Positions 46,480 through 58,559 of a stretch of DNA of 64,000 nt are shown here, piece by piece. Position 1 is the stretch's first letter. The number at the start of each line of letters is the position of its first letter. Origin of the DNA: Laguncularia racemosa (lineage: Eukaryota > Streptophyta > Magnoliopsida > Myrtales > Combretaceae); the NCBI GenBank assembly GCA_037954665.1, contig JBBMOL010000098.1:2790001-2854000 (forward strand), written 5' to 3'. The notes beneath the pieces were generated by a model. The model was given only the letters and a program-made list of their open reading frames with translations. It had not been told where the DNA came from and did no database searches. Position numbers and translations under genes: made by a program.

Positions 46480-47698
46480 CACTACAAGAAGATTAGGCTT
46501 TAGAGACAAAAATTTCCTAACGGAAAAAATTTACTTTTAAAAGTATTAATTTATGATGAATTTGTAATGAATTTTTTACTACCTGAAAAAGACATATTTT
46601 TGTTATTTTATTTGTTTTTGCAACGGAATCAAAGATAAATTACCAATGGATTTGCAAGGGATTTAATTTTATCACATTTTTTTTCTCAATTCTATTGTAG
46701 GAAACAAAAAAATCTTGGTGCAATATTTATTTTTAGATTCCATCGTAGATCTGTCTCTAAATGTAAAAAAAAAAAAAAAAAGCTTACTTTATAGAGATGG
46801 AAATTTTCCATCTATAATATTATAATGATAAATGTTAAAATTTTAATGCTATACGTGTATAAAGTAATTAATATATATACATATATATATATACATATAC
46901 ATAAATAAATGATTTAATAAATCATATCATATCATATATATCTATTATAATTTTTTTTATCTTATATATAAATATTATGTACTATTTCACATATTAATAT
47001 CATACAATGTATTTATAAAATTATTAAATAATCGAGCTTATATATTTAAGTTTTATTATATATAAATTTATATAATAATATATAATATAAATAATATAAT
47101 AAATAATAAGTTAAATGTTATGTCATTAATATATATAATTTATTATAAGTTAGATATTTGGTTATACATTATTAGTTATATATAAGAAAATGCAACTTCA
47201 ATCACAAAGACAACTATTGATGCTGCAATTATGGGTTACACAAAACTAAAAAGTTAAGTGTGTTCATGGAAGAACACTATCTGGATAGGTGACCCATTGG
47301 AAAGTCTTAATGAAAAGAGATTTAATTGTGTTAACAAGGGATAACTAGTAAAGTATTTAATGTGTAAGTGAAATTATCATGGTGTGAGGTGCTCTAGTCA
47401 AGTTATTATATTTTCAATTAAAATAATCAATTATAATTTAATGTAATTTTGCTAATTTGTGATAGAATTTTTGTCTCTTATTTTATTGCGTTGGAAATTT
47501 TGTTAACATTTTGTGACTGAATAGAGAAATTTTTTTATCACAAATATGCAACAGATGTAGAATCCGTTGCTAAAGTGATGACGGTTTTTGCAATAGAAAT
47601 TTCTGATAAAATTTTTTTCTTTAAAGGTTTTTTGTGATAGATTTAGTACTTTTAGAAGATAGAAATTCATGTCTATAAAAGTCAATTTTCTTATAGTG
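46480..47698. mobile_element. Non-autonomous CACTA-type transposon
   Basis: Left end CACTACAAGAAGATTAGGCT; right end, on the other strand, CACTATAAGAAAATTGACTT. Near the ends are repeated words such as GACAAAAATTT and GATGGAAATTTTCCATCT. The flanking triplets are TTG and TTA, so the expected 3-bp duplication is imperfect. The middle (46830-47170) is extremely AT-rich and no transposase is present. It sits between the gag remnant and 5' LTR of element A. Confidence 0.82.
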
Positions 47699-47744
47699 TT
47701 AGGGTATTTTTAGAAATATGGATGATTAGATTCATACTTGATAT

Positions 47745-49110
47745 TGGTCTATCCTCTATTTTGACTTATAGGTAAGTACACTTATTGATTTTATAATATA
47801 GTGGATGATAATATCAAGTGTCTATTCCACATGAATTGTGATTATTAGTATTAACATTTTCTCCTATTATCTAATCGCCAAATTCAAGTAATAAAATTAA
47901 CAGAAAATAACAAGTAATTTTATGATAACAGTCTATAAAAGCATACCCTAATATTGAATCTTCTTAAAGTTACTAATGTTATTAACTAATTATTATTTAA
48001 TCCCATTATTGAATTTTTTGATCATGGGAATTATTAGTTTGAACTAATAGCTCTTTTGAGTCAACTAATTCTTAATTTCACGTTGATTAATCAAATCTCT
48101 TTCGAATTAAAATTCTTAGAGTCGCATTACTTTTGATCCATAAATTTAACTATTAGGCTTGACTCTAATCTAGAAGATTTATATTGTCTTATCTCTAGGA
48201 TTGCATACAACTCTTTCTAGTTATGTTAGATCTATTTAAACATAGGATCTTTTGATCTTTATGTATGGAATCAAACTTCAAACTAATATATTTGTAATAT
48301 TAATTTGAAAACAATAAAATACACATAATCTAATCACAAGAATAACAGTAACTTCATTAAATAAGAATTTGGCAATTACATGTTCATTTTAGGATTTATT
48401 ATATGTAAGTGCAAAAGGAAATTAAGCTAGCATTATATAAAAATTGAAAGCAAAACTATAAAAATAATGCATAAAGGAAAGTATAAAAAATTAAATAACA
48501 ATAGAAAAATTCTATAACTACTATATGTTAACTCCAAAATTCTATATAATTCTATTTATATTAAATTAAGCTCTACACCTCTTTATATAATAATTTAATA
48601 TGTCTTGAAAAGGAAAGTTATATCTTCATGGAATGGAAAGTTGTTTTTAATAAGCAAGAAATTTCATCTTCAATATTATTTATTAACTAAGAAAGTAATC
48701 TTCAGCAACCATGATGGAATAAGAAAGTGGAATTCACACATGACACACACGACCTCAACATTGCTTCTTGCACATAATGTATCTTAATTTGTTAATAAAT
48801 TCCTTTTATATAGATACATTAGCACTAATATGGTCATATTGGTAACCACATTGAAACTTTTCTTATAAATTTCATCAACATAGTTATGTACGTGACCATG
48901 TACTTGATCATGTATTTTTCAAAATTGTGTAACTTGTTCAAATGAGCTCTAGATCGCGTAAACTTTTGTAATTTATTTTTTAATCCAATATTGTTTTAAA
49001 GGACCTAAAATCAAAATACGAGCAAAATGAATATAATATTTAATAAAAATTACTCAAAAATAAATTAAGACAATATAAAAATTAAATAATAATAAGTGTA
49101 ATTATACACT
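47745..49110 (-). mobile_element. 5' LTR of element A
   Basis: Diverged partner of 31060-32326, in the same orientation. Its outer end, near 49110, adjoins the dioxygenase relic copy 4, so element A appears to have landed in or beside that relic. Ends are approximate. Confidence 0.62.
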
Positions 49111-49111
49111 T

Positions 49112-49408
49112 ATCTATACTCCAATTAATGGTTCACTAGTGATCAACATAAGGGATGCACTCCAAATAACGAACATTGGTCAATATAGAAGTGTTGAACA
49201 ATGAGTGGTGACGAATGACACAAAACAATAGGATATCAATGCCAATTTTGTCGGTTCTTAAGCCATAAAATGTGATTGGCCCTTTCCTTAAGGTGTTGCA
49301 ATTGGTGAGAAGATAATTTATAAGGAAGTTTTGTATTTAGATTATGTTGGCACTTTTTCAAGAAGAACCATGATGGAAAAAGAGAAGGTGGACTTTGATA
49401 AAGTTTAA
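49112..49408 (+). pseudogene. F6'H-like exon 2 relic, copy 4
   Basis: It matches live exon 2 from the codons of HGSLVINIGDALQI to the stop, so only the last third remains. It carries frame breaks (for example in CCAATTTTGTCGG and TTGGCACTTTTTC) and a stop within the VEHRV region (GAACAATGAGTGG). The first part was lost at the border with element A. Confidence 0.88.
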
Positions 49409-51519
49409 GAGTTGGTCTTGGAAGTGTTATAAGGACATATGGATGATGTTTAAAATAAGTTTCTATTCATTAGGAGGGTACAAATTGCTATGGATAGTTT
49501 CTTTCTTTTGTCTTTCTTCTTTTTTTTTTTTTTTGTTTATCAAGTTCAAATTGAATTGATTGGAATTGTCCAACTTTACAATACAAACATTTGTAAAATG
49601 TCTCCAGGAGAATGTAATGAGCATTCAGTCTATAAAGGGTTATAATGCATTGTGTTATTGTTTGTGCACACACATCATAACATCATCTCATAAATATTCA
49701 ATTATCTTATACACATTATTCGTGATAAGAAAAATATTATATATGCAAAATGGAAAGTAACATTGTGACAATTAATATGGAAAAAAAATATGCAAATACA
49801 TCCATAAAACTATTGATCATATGTAGCTGTTAAACTCCTAAAACATGTGTTGTCATTACTTTTGAAAACATTTATAACCTTCAAATTGTTGCTAAATATA
49901 AATTTTTTTGTAATTTATGGACCTTTTGGTGAAGGTTTAGGAGTTTTAGAAACAATTTGGGAGAAATGTACAAAATTTCAAAAGTTTTGAGAATGTAAAG
50001 GTACATGTTGGAAGTTCATAAGATCTGTAGAGTGATAAATTTGTTATATTAAAATATTAGGTTAAAGCCACTACTTACTTGAGTTTGACTTTTTCAGTTA
50101 AGTGAGTGTAGTCCTTTTCAAATGATTTAGGGAAGAGATCATTGGATTGGTCATCCACTCTTAACTTCTCTTAAACAAGCTTGCTACTTACTCATTGAAT
50201 AAAATAGGCTGCTAGTTGCGTCCATTGCAAACTTATTGAGATAATCCTAAAACGAGTAAGCCTAACCTCATTGGCTAATTGTTGATATGATTTGATGGAT
50301 ATCATTAAGTACAAGAATTTATAAAAATTCAATCATAGTATCACATTAGAGACTTTTAGAAGCTCCAGGAATTAGAGGAACTACATGATGATGTGAAACT
50401 CTTGTTCTCAAGGATCAAACAAGACTCAAATGAAGAAATATTCAAGCTTCAATCAAGAATAGTGAAATTGATGCTTCAAAGCTCCTTTACTTGTTACTAG
50501 TGTGATTGAGCTATTGAAATTGCCAGTTTCTCCTCCTAGATATTTCTCTCCAAGTCATCTCTTCAAGCATTGTCTACATGTCATTTCTTTCTAAGATCAC
50601 ATGTAATGTATGACTCATACAATAATTATGTGACAACAATAAGAGCCCTACCTCTACAAGAAAAGCTTCAATGGTAGTAACACTATCACATGGATGAATT
50701 AATGACATGCTAGTATCATTAAAATTTTAATACGTAAAAATATTAATAATAATTAAAAAAAAAATACTTACTATCACTATTATACGTTTAAGAATCACTT
50801 GTGCTTGTCCACCATTCATTCAAACATATGACATGTTAGTATCAATAAATCTTTTTTCTTACTATATAGGGTCCATTCAACACATGATCACTGAGGTGAC
50901 TTTGTAAATATTCCAAATTGATACTTTATACGGAAATAACTACTCAGTGAGATTACCTCTACAATTTCCATTTATGTATTATACGGCCTCTTATGTGGAA
51001 AGCTGCAAGTATGAAACTAATAGATCTAGCTACCAACGTACTGATATTAGAAAAAGGGAAATGCTATTTACACAGCTAATTTCGCTCCAAAAGCGCAGCC
51101 TATTTTCATCAAGTTTCCAAATTTTGTCGATGTTCTTGCCTTTCCGAGGTCAATGGGACTCGTATTTCCGTACGAGACACCTTTATTCTTTAATTTTATC
51201 TCTTCTGACTTAAAAACGTGCAGCAAAAATGAAGAAGGAAAAAAAAAAAAATCTTAGCCAAAGAACTCTTTGGTAGAATCTTGAGTTTTCAATTTTTGAT
51301 GAAGATTCATGGACCGAAGAAGATGAAGAAGAAACAAAAGACCGATCGCTGCCACTATCAGGGAACAAACTTTGATCCTTTAAAAAATGATTCTGGTCAT
51401 TCTTAAGGATTATTAATTTAACATCAGTTATTTCAGAAACAGTATCTGGTTCTAAAACCTATTTTGAACAGCCCAAATCTTTTTCTACTATTAAAATATA
51501 CATCAAATTACTTGATACA
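49409..51519. repeat. 3' flank of copy 4 and gene-free sequence
   Basis: 49560-49760 matches 13560-13720 (GAGAATGTAATGAGCATTCA, GGTTATAATGCATT). 49790-50050 matches 16480-16650, and 50930-51060 matches 16910-17040. This shows that copy 4 once shared the full 3' flank. 50050-50900 and 51060-51519 show no gene. Confidence 0.75.
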
Positions 51520-51524
51520 ACTGT

Positions 51525-51780
51525 TGTTGGGGAAAGTTGCAGAAAACGAAAATGAAGAAAACAGAGCAGATGAGAATGCGTGCCGGTTTTAGGAGCAAAA
51601 ACAACCTTATTCCACAAAACAAGTTTAGCCTATTAAATAGGCATTACATAATAACTAACTAACACATAAAAAGGAGATTATTTTGCTACTAACTCTGATA
51701 TTTATCTAGACTAAAACTGATGCATAACAAATAAAGACCAATTCAAACTAGTCGTTATATTTTTGAATCATCCTTCAACA
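51525..51780 (-). mobile_element. 3' LTR of Copia element G (256 bp)
   Basis: TGTTGGGG...CCTTCAACA, identical in length to 55607-55862 with about five differences seen. The target copy ACTGT is at 51520-51524. The adjoining CTCCCCCTTGATTC (51781-51794) is, on the minus strand, the polypurine tract. Confidence 0.96.
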
Positions 51781-52919
51781 CTCCCCCTTGATTCAAAGTC
51801 GCAAACTCCAAGTAAAGATCTGAAATAGACATGCTTGTCTTGAGGAAGTGATTTTGTCAAGATGTCAGCCACTTGCTCATTTGTACTGCAATACTTCAAG
51901 ATGATTGAATCATTTGCAATCAGCTCTTGAATGAAGTGAACTCGTATATCAACATGCTTTGTTCTTCCATGATAAGCTGGATTTTTTTCCATTGCAATTG
52001 CTGATTTGTTGTCACAATAAATCTCAGTTGCTTCCATTTGATTTTATTGAATGCCTTCAAGGATTCTCCTCAACGAAATGGCTTGACATGCTGATGCCGT
52101 TGCTGCTCCATATTCAGCTTCTGATGTTGACAAGGCGGTAGTAGGTTGCTTCTTTGAACTCCAACATATGGCAGCTGATCCAAGTCCAAATACATAACCT
52201 GATGTGCTTCTCCTATCATCCAAACAACCAGCCCAATCACTGTCATTGTATCCAATTAACTTGAACTTTGAAACACGGTTATACCATAGTCCGAAATCAA
52301 CCGTTCCTACAATATATCGTAGCACTCTTTTGGTAGCTCCAAGATGATGCTTTAAAGGATAGTTCATAAACCTGGAAATTACTCCTACTGCAAAAGCAAT
52401 ATCAGGTCGTGTATGACTTAAAAATATTAATCCTCCATCTAAACTTCTAAAATACTTTGCATTGGCTGGATCAGTTCCATCATCAACCTGCAGTTTGTCG
52501 CTCAAATTCATTGGTGTGGCTACAACCTTACAATTTGACATGTTGAACCTCCTCAGCAAATCAACAACATACTTTCTTTGTGATACAAAGATCCCATCTT
52601 CGACTTGCTTCACTTCTAACCCAAGGAAATAATGCAACATGCCTAAATTTGACATTTCAAATATCTTTTTCATGCAGAGTTTGAACTCATTAATAAGAGA
52701 AGAAGAAGAACTCATATAGATAATATCATCTACATAGAGGCAAACAATGAGGAGATCATTGTCACCTTGTTTCTTTAGATAAAGATTGGGTTCATTCTTA
52801 CTTCTTTCAAATCCATTCTCACACAAATATGAGTCTATTTTGCTGTACCAAGCTCGGCGAGCTTGCTTTAGCCCGTAGAGAGCTTTTCTCAATCTATACA
52901 CATGATCTTCCTTGCTCAT
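51768..52919 (-). pseudogene. RT palm/thumb and RNase H of Copia element G
   Basis: Open pieces 52919-52044 and 52037-51768 on the minus strand. The first has YGLKQARRAWYSKIDSYL, the catalytic YVDDIIYM, SHTRPDIAFAVGVISRFM and the RNase H start STSEAEYGAA. The second continues with YCDNKSAIAMEKNPAYHGRT, KHVDIRVHFIQEL and VADILTKSLPQDKH. One stop separates them. The frame end overlaps the LTR by a few codons. Confidence 0.94.
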
Positions 52920-52996
52920 AACAACAAATCCTTAAGGTTGTGATACATATACTTCTTCTATCAATTCACCATTTAAAAAACAGACTTGACATCAAA

Positions 52997-53893
52997 TTAG
53001 AACACATGCCAATTCATTTTAGCAGCTAAGGCTAGAAGAGTTCTTATTGTTTCAAACCGTGCAACAGGGGAGAAAGTGTCTTCATAATCCACGCCTTGTT
53101 GCTGTGAATATCCCTTTACAACGAGCCTCGCCTTATGCTTTTGGATGCTACCATTTGCCAGATACTTAGTTTGAAAGATCCATTTCACTCCGATAACGTT
53201 CTTGCCTTCAGGAAGCTTGACCAATTCCAATGTCTCATTTCTTTGAATTGCTGCAATTTCTTCTTTCATAGCTCTTTGCCATTCTTCCTTTGCTGCTGCT
53301 TCATCAAATGTAGTTGGACCAGCTACATATAGTGCTTGTGTTGTCTCGTACAATTCTGTTAACGGCCTGTACTTTCTTGGAGGACTATCATTTGATGAAG
53401 AACTTCCACTTGACAAACTTGAAGTAGAGGAGCTTGGACAAGCCAATGGAGATGAACTTGAGGAAGGTTGATGTACTTCAGTTTGTGGATCTTCACTTTC
53501 AGCTGGAACTTCGAATTGAATGCCATCTGAATTTTCATGCCAAGACCAACTTGCTTCTTCATTAAAGATCACATTCCTGCTAATTATCACTTTGGCACTA
53601 ATGTGATTATACAGTCTATATGCTTTTGATTCATTGCAATAGCCAATAAAAATGCATTTTGTAGATTTATCATCAAGCTTTCTACGATTATGTGAATCAA
53701 TCAAAGCATAAGCAACATACCCGAACACTTTCAAGTGAGTTACCCATGGTTTTCTCCCACTCCAAGCCTCATAAGGTGTCATGTTCTGAACAACCTTTGT
53801 CGGTGAGAGATTCAATACATGGACAGCTGTTGCAATACCTTCTGCCCACAAATCATTTGGAAGTCTTCTGCCTTTTAACAAACTTCTTGCCAT
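52997..53893 (-). pseudogene. Integrase C-terminus and RT N-terminus of Copia element G
   Basis: 298 residues: the integrase end (LLKGRRLPNDLWAEGIATAV, TPYEAWSGRKP, KCIFIGYCNESKAYRLYN), a Ser-rich linker, then RT start with VKWIFQTKYLANGSIQKHKA, RLVVKGYSQQQGVDYEDTF and SPVARFETIRTLLALAA. A stop (at 52997) interrupts the RT just before the FDVK motif, and RT resumes in the piece ending at 52919. Confidence 0.94.
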
Positions 53894-53989
53894 CTTAACA
53901 ACGGTACAGTTCTTTCGCTTAGCTACGCCATTTTGCTCCAGTGTATAAGGAGCGGTTAGCTGCCTATGTATACCTTCTTGTTCACAAAA

Positions 53990-54496
53990 TTACATGAACT
54001 CACGAGATAGAAACTCACCACCTCTGTCTGTTCGTAATACTTTGATGGAGCTTCCACTTTGCTTCTCCACAAGTGCCTTGAATTTCTTGAACACCTCAAA
54101 TGTTTTAGACTTGGATTGCAAAAAATATACCCAACCGAAGCGGCTGTAATCGTCTGTGAATAGCAAGAAATATCTACTCCCACCAAGTGACATTGTTTGC
54201 ATTGGACCACACAAGTCAGCATGAATAATTTCAAGAATACTAGATGCCCTTCTAGATTTCCCTATACGGAATGGTTTTTTACATTGCTTGCCATATACAC
54301 AGCCCTCACACACATCTAATGACTCTATTTTAGGCAAACCAAAGACCATCTCCTTTTGACTTAACAATTTCAAACCCTTTATATTCAAATGCCCATACCG
54401 TAAATGCCACAAACTAGACTCATTATTTTCCTTGACAGTAAGCGCATGCTTTTCAACATCAGAGACTTCAAGTGGAAATAATTTATTTGGTGTCAT
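53990..54496 (-). pseudogene. GAG-pre-integrase and integrase core of Copia element G
   Basis: 168 residues with the zinc-binding HLRYGHLNIKGLKLLSQKEM and CEGCVYGKQCKKPF, then the integrase core HADLCGPMQT, FTDDYSRFGWVYFLQ and RTDRGGEFLSREF. The two core Asp residues are visible (HADL, TDDY). A stop at 53990 cuts it before the catalytic Glu region, which lies in the sequence leading to 53893. Confidence 0.94.
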
Positions 54497-54503
54497 GTGA
54501 ACA

Positions 54504-55569
54504 TTAACTATGATTTGATTTGATTTTTTTATCTCTAATTACACATGAAGCATCATCGAACAAAATTGAATATCCACTAGCCATGAGTTGCTCGATACTC
54601 AACAAATTCTGAGATAATTTAGGGATAAAGTAGACATTATAAAGGAGCTTAACATTACCATGATCACTGCTGATAGCCACGGTTCCCTTGCCTTCTACTT
54701 GCATTTGATTATCATCACCGAGTCTCACCTTCTGCTTAAATGACTCGTCGAGCTCCTTGCACGATGGCTTCACCCCTGTCATATGGTTAAAGCACCCACT
54801 ATCTAAGAACCAGAGGTTGTTGGTGTCTGATGTGTGCCCTTGATAAGCCATGAACAATTTAAGTTCCTCCTCCTCTTGTTCCGCATAACTCGCTTGCCTC
54901 TCTCTCTTCCAACATTGAGCCTTCACATGCCCAAACTTCTTGCAATAATGACATTGAACATCGGCCTTATTCCTCCACTGTTGCTGCTGTTGCAACTGAA
55001 GATTCTGCTCTTCACCTCGTCCTCTGCCATGACCACTACGACCAGGAAATCTCCCTCTACCACGTCCCCAACCAGTTGTACTCCTTTTCTGATTAGACAC
55101 CCCTCCTTTCAGAGACAACTTCTCCATATGGTTTCATATGATTAACAATTCCTGCTACACGAGTCATAAAATCTTGCACCAACTCTCCATTTTTCATTTG
55201 CAAAGTTTCAAAATCACGACGGAGAGATTGAAGTTTGATGGTGACTACCTTGGATGAACCTTGAAATGACATTTTCAAAGTTGTCCAAGCTTCTTTAGCC
55301 GTGTTTGCTACAACAATCTTCGAAAATATTGACTCGTGAACAGCTTGTTGAATGAAGAATAATGCCTTGTTATCCCTTTTCTCATTTTCTTTCAACCTGG
55401 CCTCTTCATCCGGATCAGGATAGCCGTGCTCAACCAAGTCCCATGAATCTTGCAACTTGAATAGAGTTCTCATTTTGATGCTCCAAAAATCATAGCATTC
55501 GCATGTAAAGATAGGAATTGCTGGTTGAGAAAGATTCACAACATTATTGTTGATTGCCATGTGTTTCAT
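54504..55569 (-). pseudogene. Gag, zinc knuckle and protease of Copia element G
   Basis: The first open piece (likely start at the Met codon of MKHMAINNN, 55569, or MAINNN, 55560; end 55093) has YDFWSIKMRTLFKLQDSWDL, AKEAWTTLKMSFQGSSKV and RRDFETLQMKNGELVQDF, the Copia gag core. A frame shift near 55100 moves the reading to the piece 55127-54504, with SNQKRST, an RGRG-rich stretch, the zinc knuckle CHYCKKFGHVKAQC and the protease LDSGCFNHMTG. The upstream part of the longer ORF (to 55704) reads into the LTR and is not gag. Confidence 0.92.
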
Positions 55570-55606
55570 GCCCGGTTTCAGACGAACTTGGTTCTGATAC
55601 CAATTT

Positions 55607-55862
55607 TGTTGGGGAAAGTTGCAGAAAACGAAAATGAAGAAAACAGAGCAGATGAGAATGCGTGCCGGTTTTAGGAGCAAAAACAACCTTATTCCACAAA
55701 ACAAGTTTAGCCTATTAAATAGGCATTACATAATAACTAACTAACACATAAAAAGGAGATTATTTTGCTACTAACTCTAATATTTATCTAGACTAAAATT
55801 GATGCATAACAAACAAAGATCAATTCAAACTAGCCGTTATATTTTTGAATCATCCTTCAACA
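55607..55862 (-). mobile_element. 5' LTR of Copia element G (256 bp)
   Basis: Partner of 51525-51780. The two differ at about five positions, for example AAAACTG/AAAATTG and AGTCG/AGCCG. The primer site lies next to its left end. Confidence 0.96.
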
Positions 55863-55876
55863 ACTGTGTGAATGTG

Positions 55877-56181
55877 CACTACAACAATTTAGGGAAATCA
55901 GTATGGCATATTGCATCCTTATATAAGAGTTTTAGGACACAAATGCCGTTCAGACACGAAATACTTATGTCCTCGTGCATCCTCTTAATGGCCGTAGCAA
56001 TAGGCTGTTGGGACATGCTATGCGTCCTGATAGACTGGCACCTATGGAGATGCATTGAAGCATCGCAACATGTTCGGAAATACAGCAGCAAATTGCGCCT
56101 CTTTAGCTTCTTTCACTGCCTTTATTTCTAATTTAATGGACTATATTTAGACAACATATTGCATCCCAAAAAGTTGTAGTG
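55877..56181. mobile_element. CACTA-type MITE, 305 bp
   Basis: Left end CACTACAACAATTTAGGG; right end, on the other strand, CACTACAACTTTTTGGGATG. GGCATATTGCATCC on the left and CAATATGTTG on the right extend partial inverted similarity. A clear 3-bp target duplication is not seen (GTG and ACA). The ORFs on both strands in it show no transposase motif. Confidence 0.6.
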
Positions 56182-58559
56182 ACACAAGGTTTAGACTTCT
56201 TACGATCTATAAGGACACATTCAAGCATTATAAAATATTTTGATGCATTATAAAATATTAGTTATAAGGATGTTAGACTGAGTCCTAATAGGTAGATATA
56301 TTAACTTAATATGTACAATTATAACATATTTTTAGCGTCTTGTTTTTTTAGTTTAATTCATTAAATTACAAACGATTTAACAACCTGTAATATCTATACC
56401 ATATATATAATCAATGGATTCATAGAAAAAAAGAATATATCAAATGTTCGCGTTAGGTGAACCCTTCATACAAAGCACTATGTATTTAGTAACCTGATTC
56501 AAGATTGTCTTTTATGAGTAGCAAGTCTTAAGAGGACATTTCTTTACAATGGGTTTTTGGCCTTCCAGTTGTCATGTGGCTGTCGGCGATGATAATCTCT
56601 TGTCATTAACGAATATTTAGAAAATCACTCGATCTTCAAATAGCTATGGAAAACCAGCAGGGTGTTTTGACGAGTTGCATGGTGGTGAAGGGCAATGCTT
56701 GCATGGTTTCGATTAATCGCGGGTGGGGTCAGCAAGGTGGGCGACATTGTGTCTACTAAGCTTTGGCCATTTCTTCTTGTGGGAATAGGCGTTGTCGTGG
56801 AGTTCATGCCAGGAAGGGGGTGCTAGTCCGTCCCGTTGGTGGGGCGTCCAAGCATTCAGGTGCACTTGATGATGTCGTTCTCCGTTATTGTGAACTTGAC
56901 TCACCGGTAGCATCATTCGTTCCATCAGCCGATCTAGTCGTCACTTGGTTGGTTTTGCACCTAATCCCAATGGTTGGTCAGAGTTTTGGGTTGAGGAAGG
57001 GTCTGAAGGGGATGGCCGGTACCATGGTTGCAAGGGTTGTGAAGAAGAAAAGTAGTAGTGTTGGTGGAGGAAGACATAATATTAAGCTCCAATAGCCAAC
57101 TATTAGCACAAAATATTTTTTTGAGAAAATTACACAAAATTGACCTATGATTTTTTGTTTTTATAAAGAGTTTATTCGTGTTATTTTCTTTTGCAAACAA
57201 TTGACCCAAGATTGTCTATGTAAGATTTCATCAGCAGGGATGTTAGTGACGACACATGCATTGCAAGTGAATGGCGGAAAACACATACCAAAAAACTCCT
57301 TTTACCTTGAAACTGTGCATCATCTTCATTTCAAACCCTTGCACTTCTCCTCCCAAAAATGGAAATCCCTACTTAGTTGTCACCATAAAAGGTCAAAATC
57401 AAGTTTTTCATCCCAATTTAGTGATAAAAGCTCTATAGGGTTGAAACCCCAATCCACTCCGTCTCTCTACTTTAAGAATCAAAGGTGAGCACTTGAGGCA
57501 TTACTTCATGCGTGATTACTTCCACTTATATATTTATTATTTGTAGTTTTTGAATTTTCCTTCAATTTGATTGGGTCAAATGTTTTCCATAGATTGATTC
57601 CTTCACCAAAAGAGAGAAATGCCCAAAAAATGGAAAAGAGAATGGACTGAATGTAGGAGAGGAATAAAAGTAGAGTAGATGATAAAATTAGTTTTAGATA
57701 TGTTGTTTATTATAATTTTTTGTCATAAAAGTAGAGTAGGTGATAAAATTAGTTTTAGATATGTCATTTATTATAATTTTTTTGTCATGTTTAAGGTGTA
57801 TGTAATACTAAATGGTTGTAAAACCGGTATTTTAATAGGTTGCTCGTTGGTTGTTTGATATTTTAAGGGGATCAAGTTATAAACACCTATAAATGTGAAG
57901 CTATGTTCCTAATTGATGATGGTGATATGGATTTGGACATAGATTTATTTTTGTAGTTTCTATTATGTCATATCTATTATTCGGAGGACATATTTTTGGC
58001 GTTTTCTCATATGTGACTACATTTTGTGTTTTCCTATGATCTCTATTTCTTTTCTTTTCTTTGTTCCTGATTAAATCTTGAAGACATGCGTTTTGTAAAA
58101 GAAGGGATGTATTTGAATATGTTCTCTCTTTTTGTATTATAGACTTTATAATATTAATAGCCTTGGTGATTCCACATTTGATAAATCTTCAATTTCACTA
58201 CGTTGGAACATTTGTGAAAAGAGTTGTTTGGACATATAATGAGGCTTTATTGACATAAGAAGGAATGTTGATCCTAATATCATGGGTTTTCTTGAGATGA
58301 AAGATGTTGTTATAAATCTAGGTGATGCACCTAGCTCATTCATATATTATTTTGTACTTGAGCAATCATTAGATTCAAAATGATATAGATGTTTGTCGCA
58401 ATGTTAGAGCTACACCACTTTGTTGGGGTCTACATAGTGGTGTTATATGTAGTCCAAGAACCAATGGTGTTAGATTTTATGAAACCGTCTGCTTTGAATG
58501 CATTACTTATTGAAAGTATAGGGGGTTAGTGGTTGGCATGTTGATGAGCCTTTAGCAGA
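56182..58559. other. Stretch without a recognised gene
   Basis: The part 56625-57100 is richer in GC than its surroundings and has open readings on both strands (plus 56763-57095, 110 residues, Gly/Val-rich; minus 57209-56961). None shows a motif I recognise. A 60-bp direct repeat lies at 57660-57780 (GTAGAGTAG followed by TGATAAAATTAGTTTTAGAT, twice). The region just left of 58560 may belong to the Mutator-type element, since acidic stretches such as LIDDGDMDLDIDL are readable near 57910. Confidence 0.4.

Larger units (their letters stand above)
31060..49110 (-). mobile_element. Nested LTR element A (oldest), split by elements B and CACTA
   Basis: Taking out B (33194-44997), its 5-bp target copy and the CACTA element leaves about 5 kb reading, on the minus strand: LTR (47745-49110), gag remnant (45003-46230), protease remnant (32860-33188), purine tract and LTR (31060-32326). 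Gag and protease resemble the Athila/Tat group of Ty3/Gypsy. No RT, RNase H or integrase remnant exists between protease and the 3' LTR. The primer site next to the 5' LTR is no longer recognisable. Confidence 0.65.
51525..55862 (-). mobile_element. Near-complete Ty1/Copia element G
   Basis: 4338 bp with 256-bp LTRs, a perfect 5-bp target duplication ACTGT (51520-51524 and 55863-55867) and an initiator-Met-type primer site TGGTATCAGAACC (complement of 55590-55602). Its coding order is gag, zinc knuckle, protease, integrase, RT and RNase H, which is diagnostic of Copia. The single polyprotein frame is broken by at least one frame shift and three stops, so it cannot make its own proteins. LTR similarity (about 98%) suggests a fairly recent insertion. 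Confidence 0.97.

Noticed and set aside
46830..47170. Very AT-rich stretch as a replication origin, matrix attachment site or centromeric repeat
   Set aside because: It is the interior of the CACTA element, with no repeat array or other supporting feature.
56763..57095. 110-residue plus-strand ORF as a host gene
   Set aside because: No domain, promoter or splice signals could be recognised and the opposite strand is also open, so it is left as unresolved sequence.
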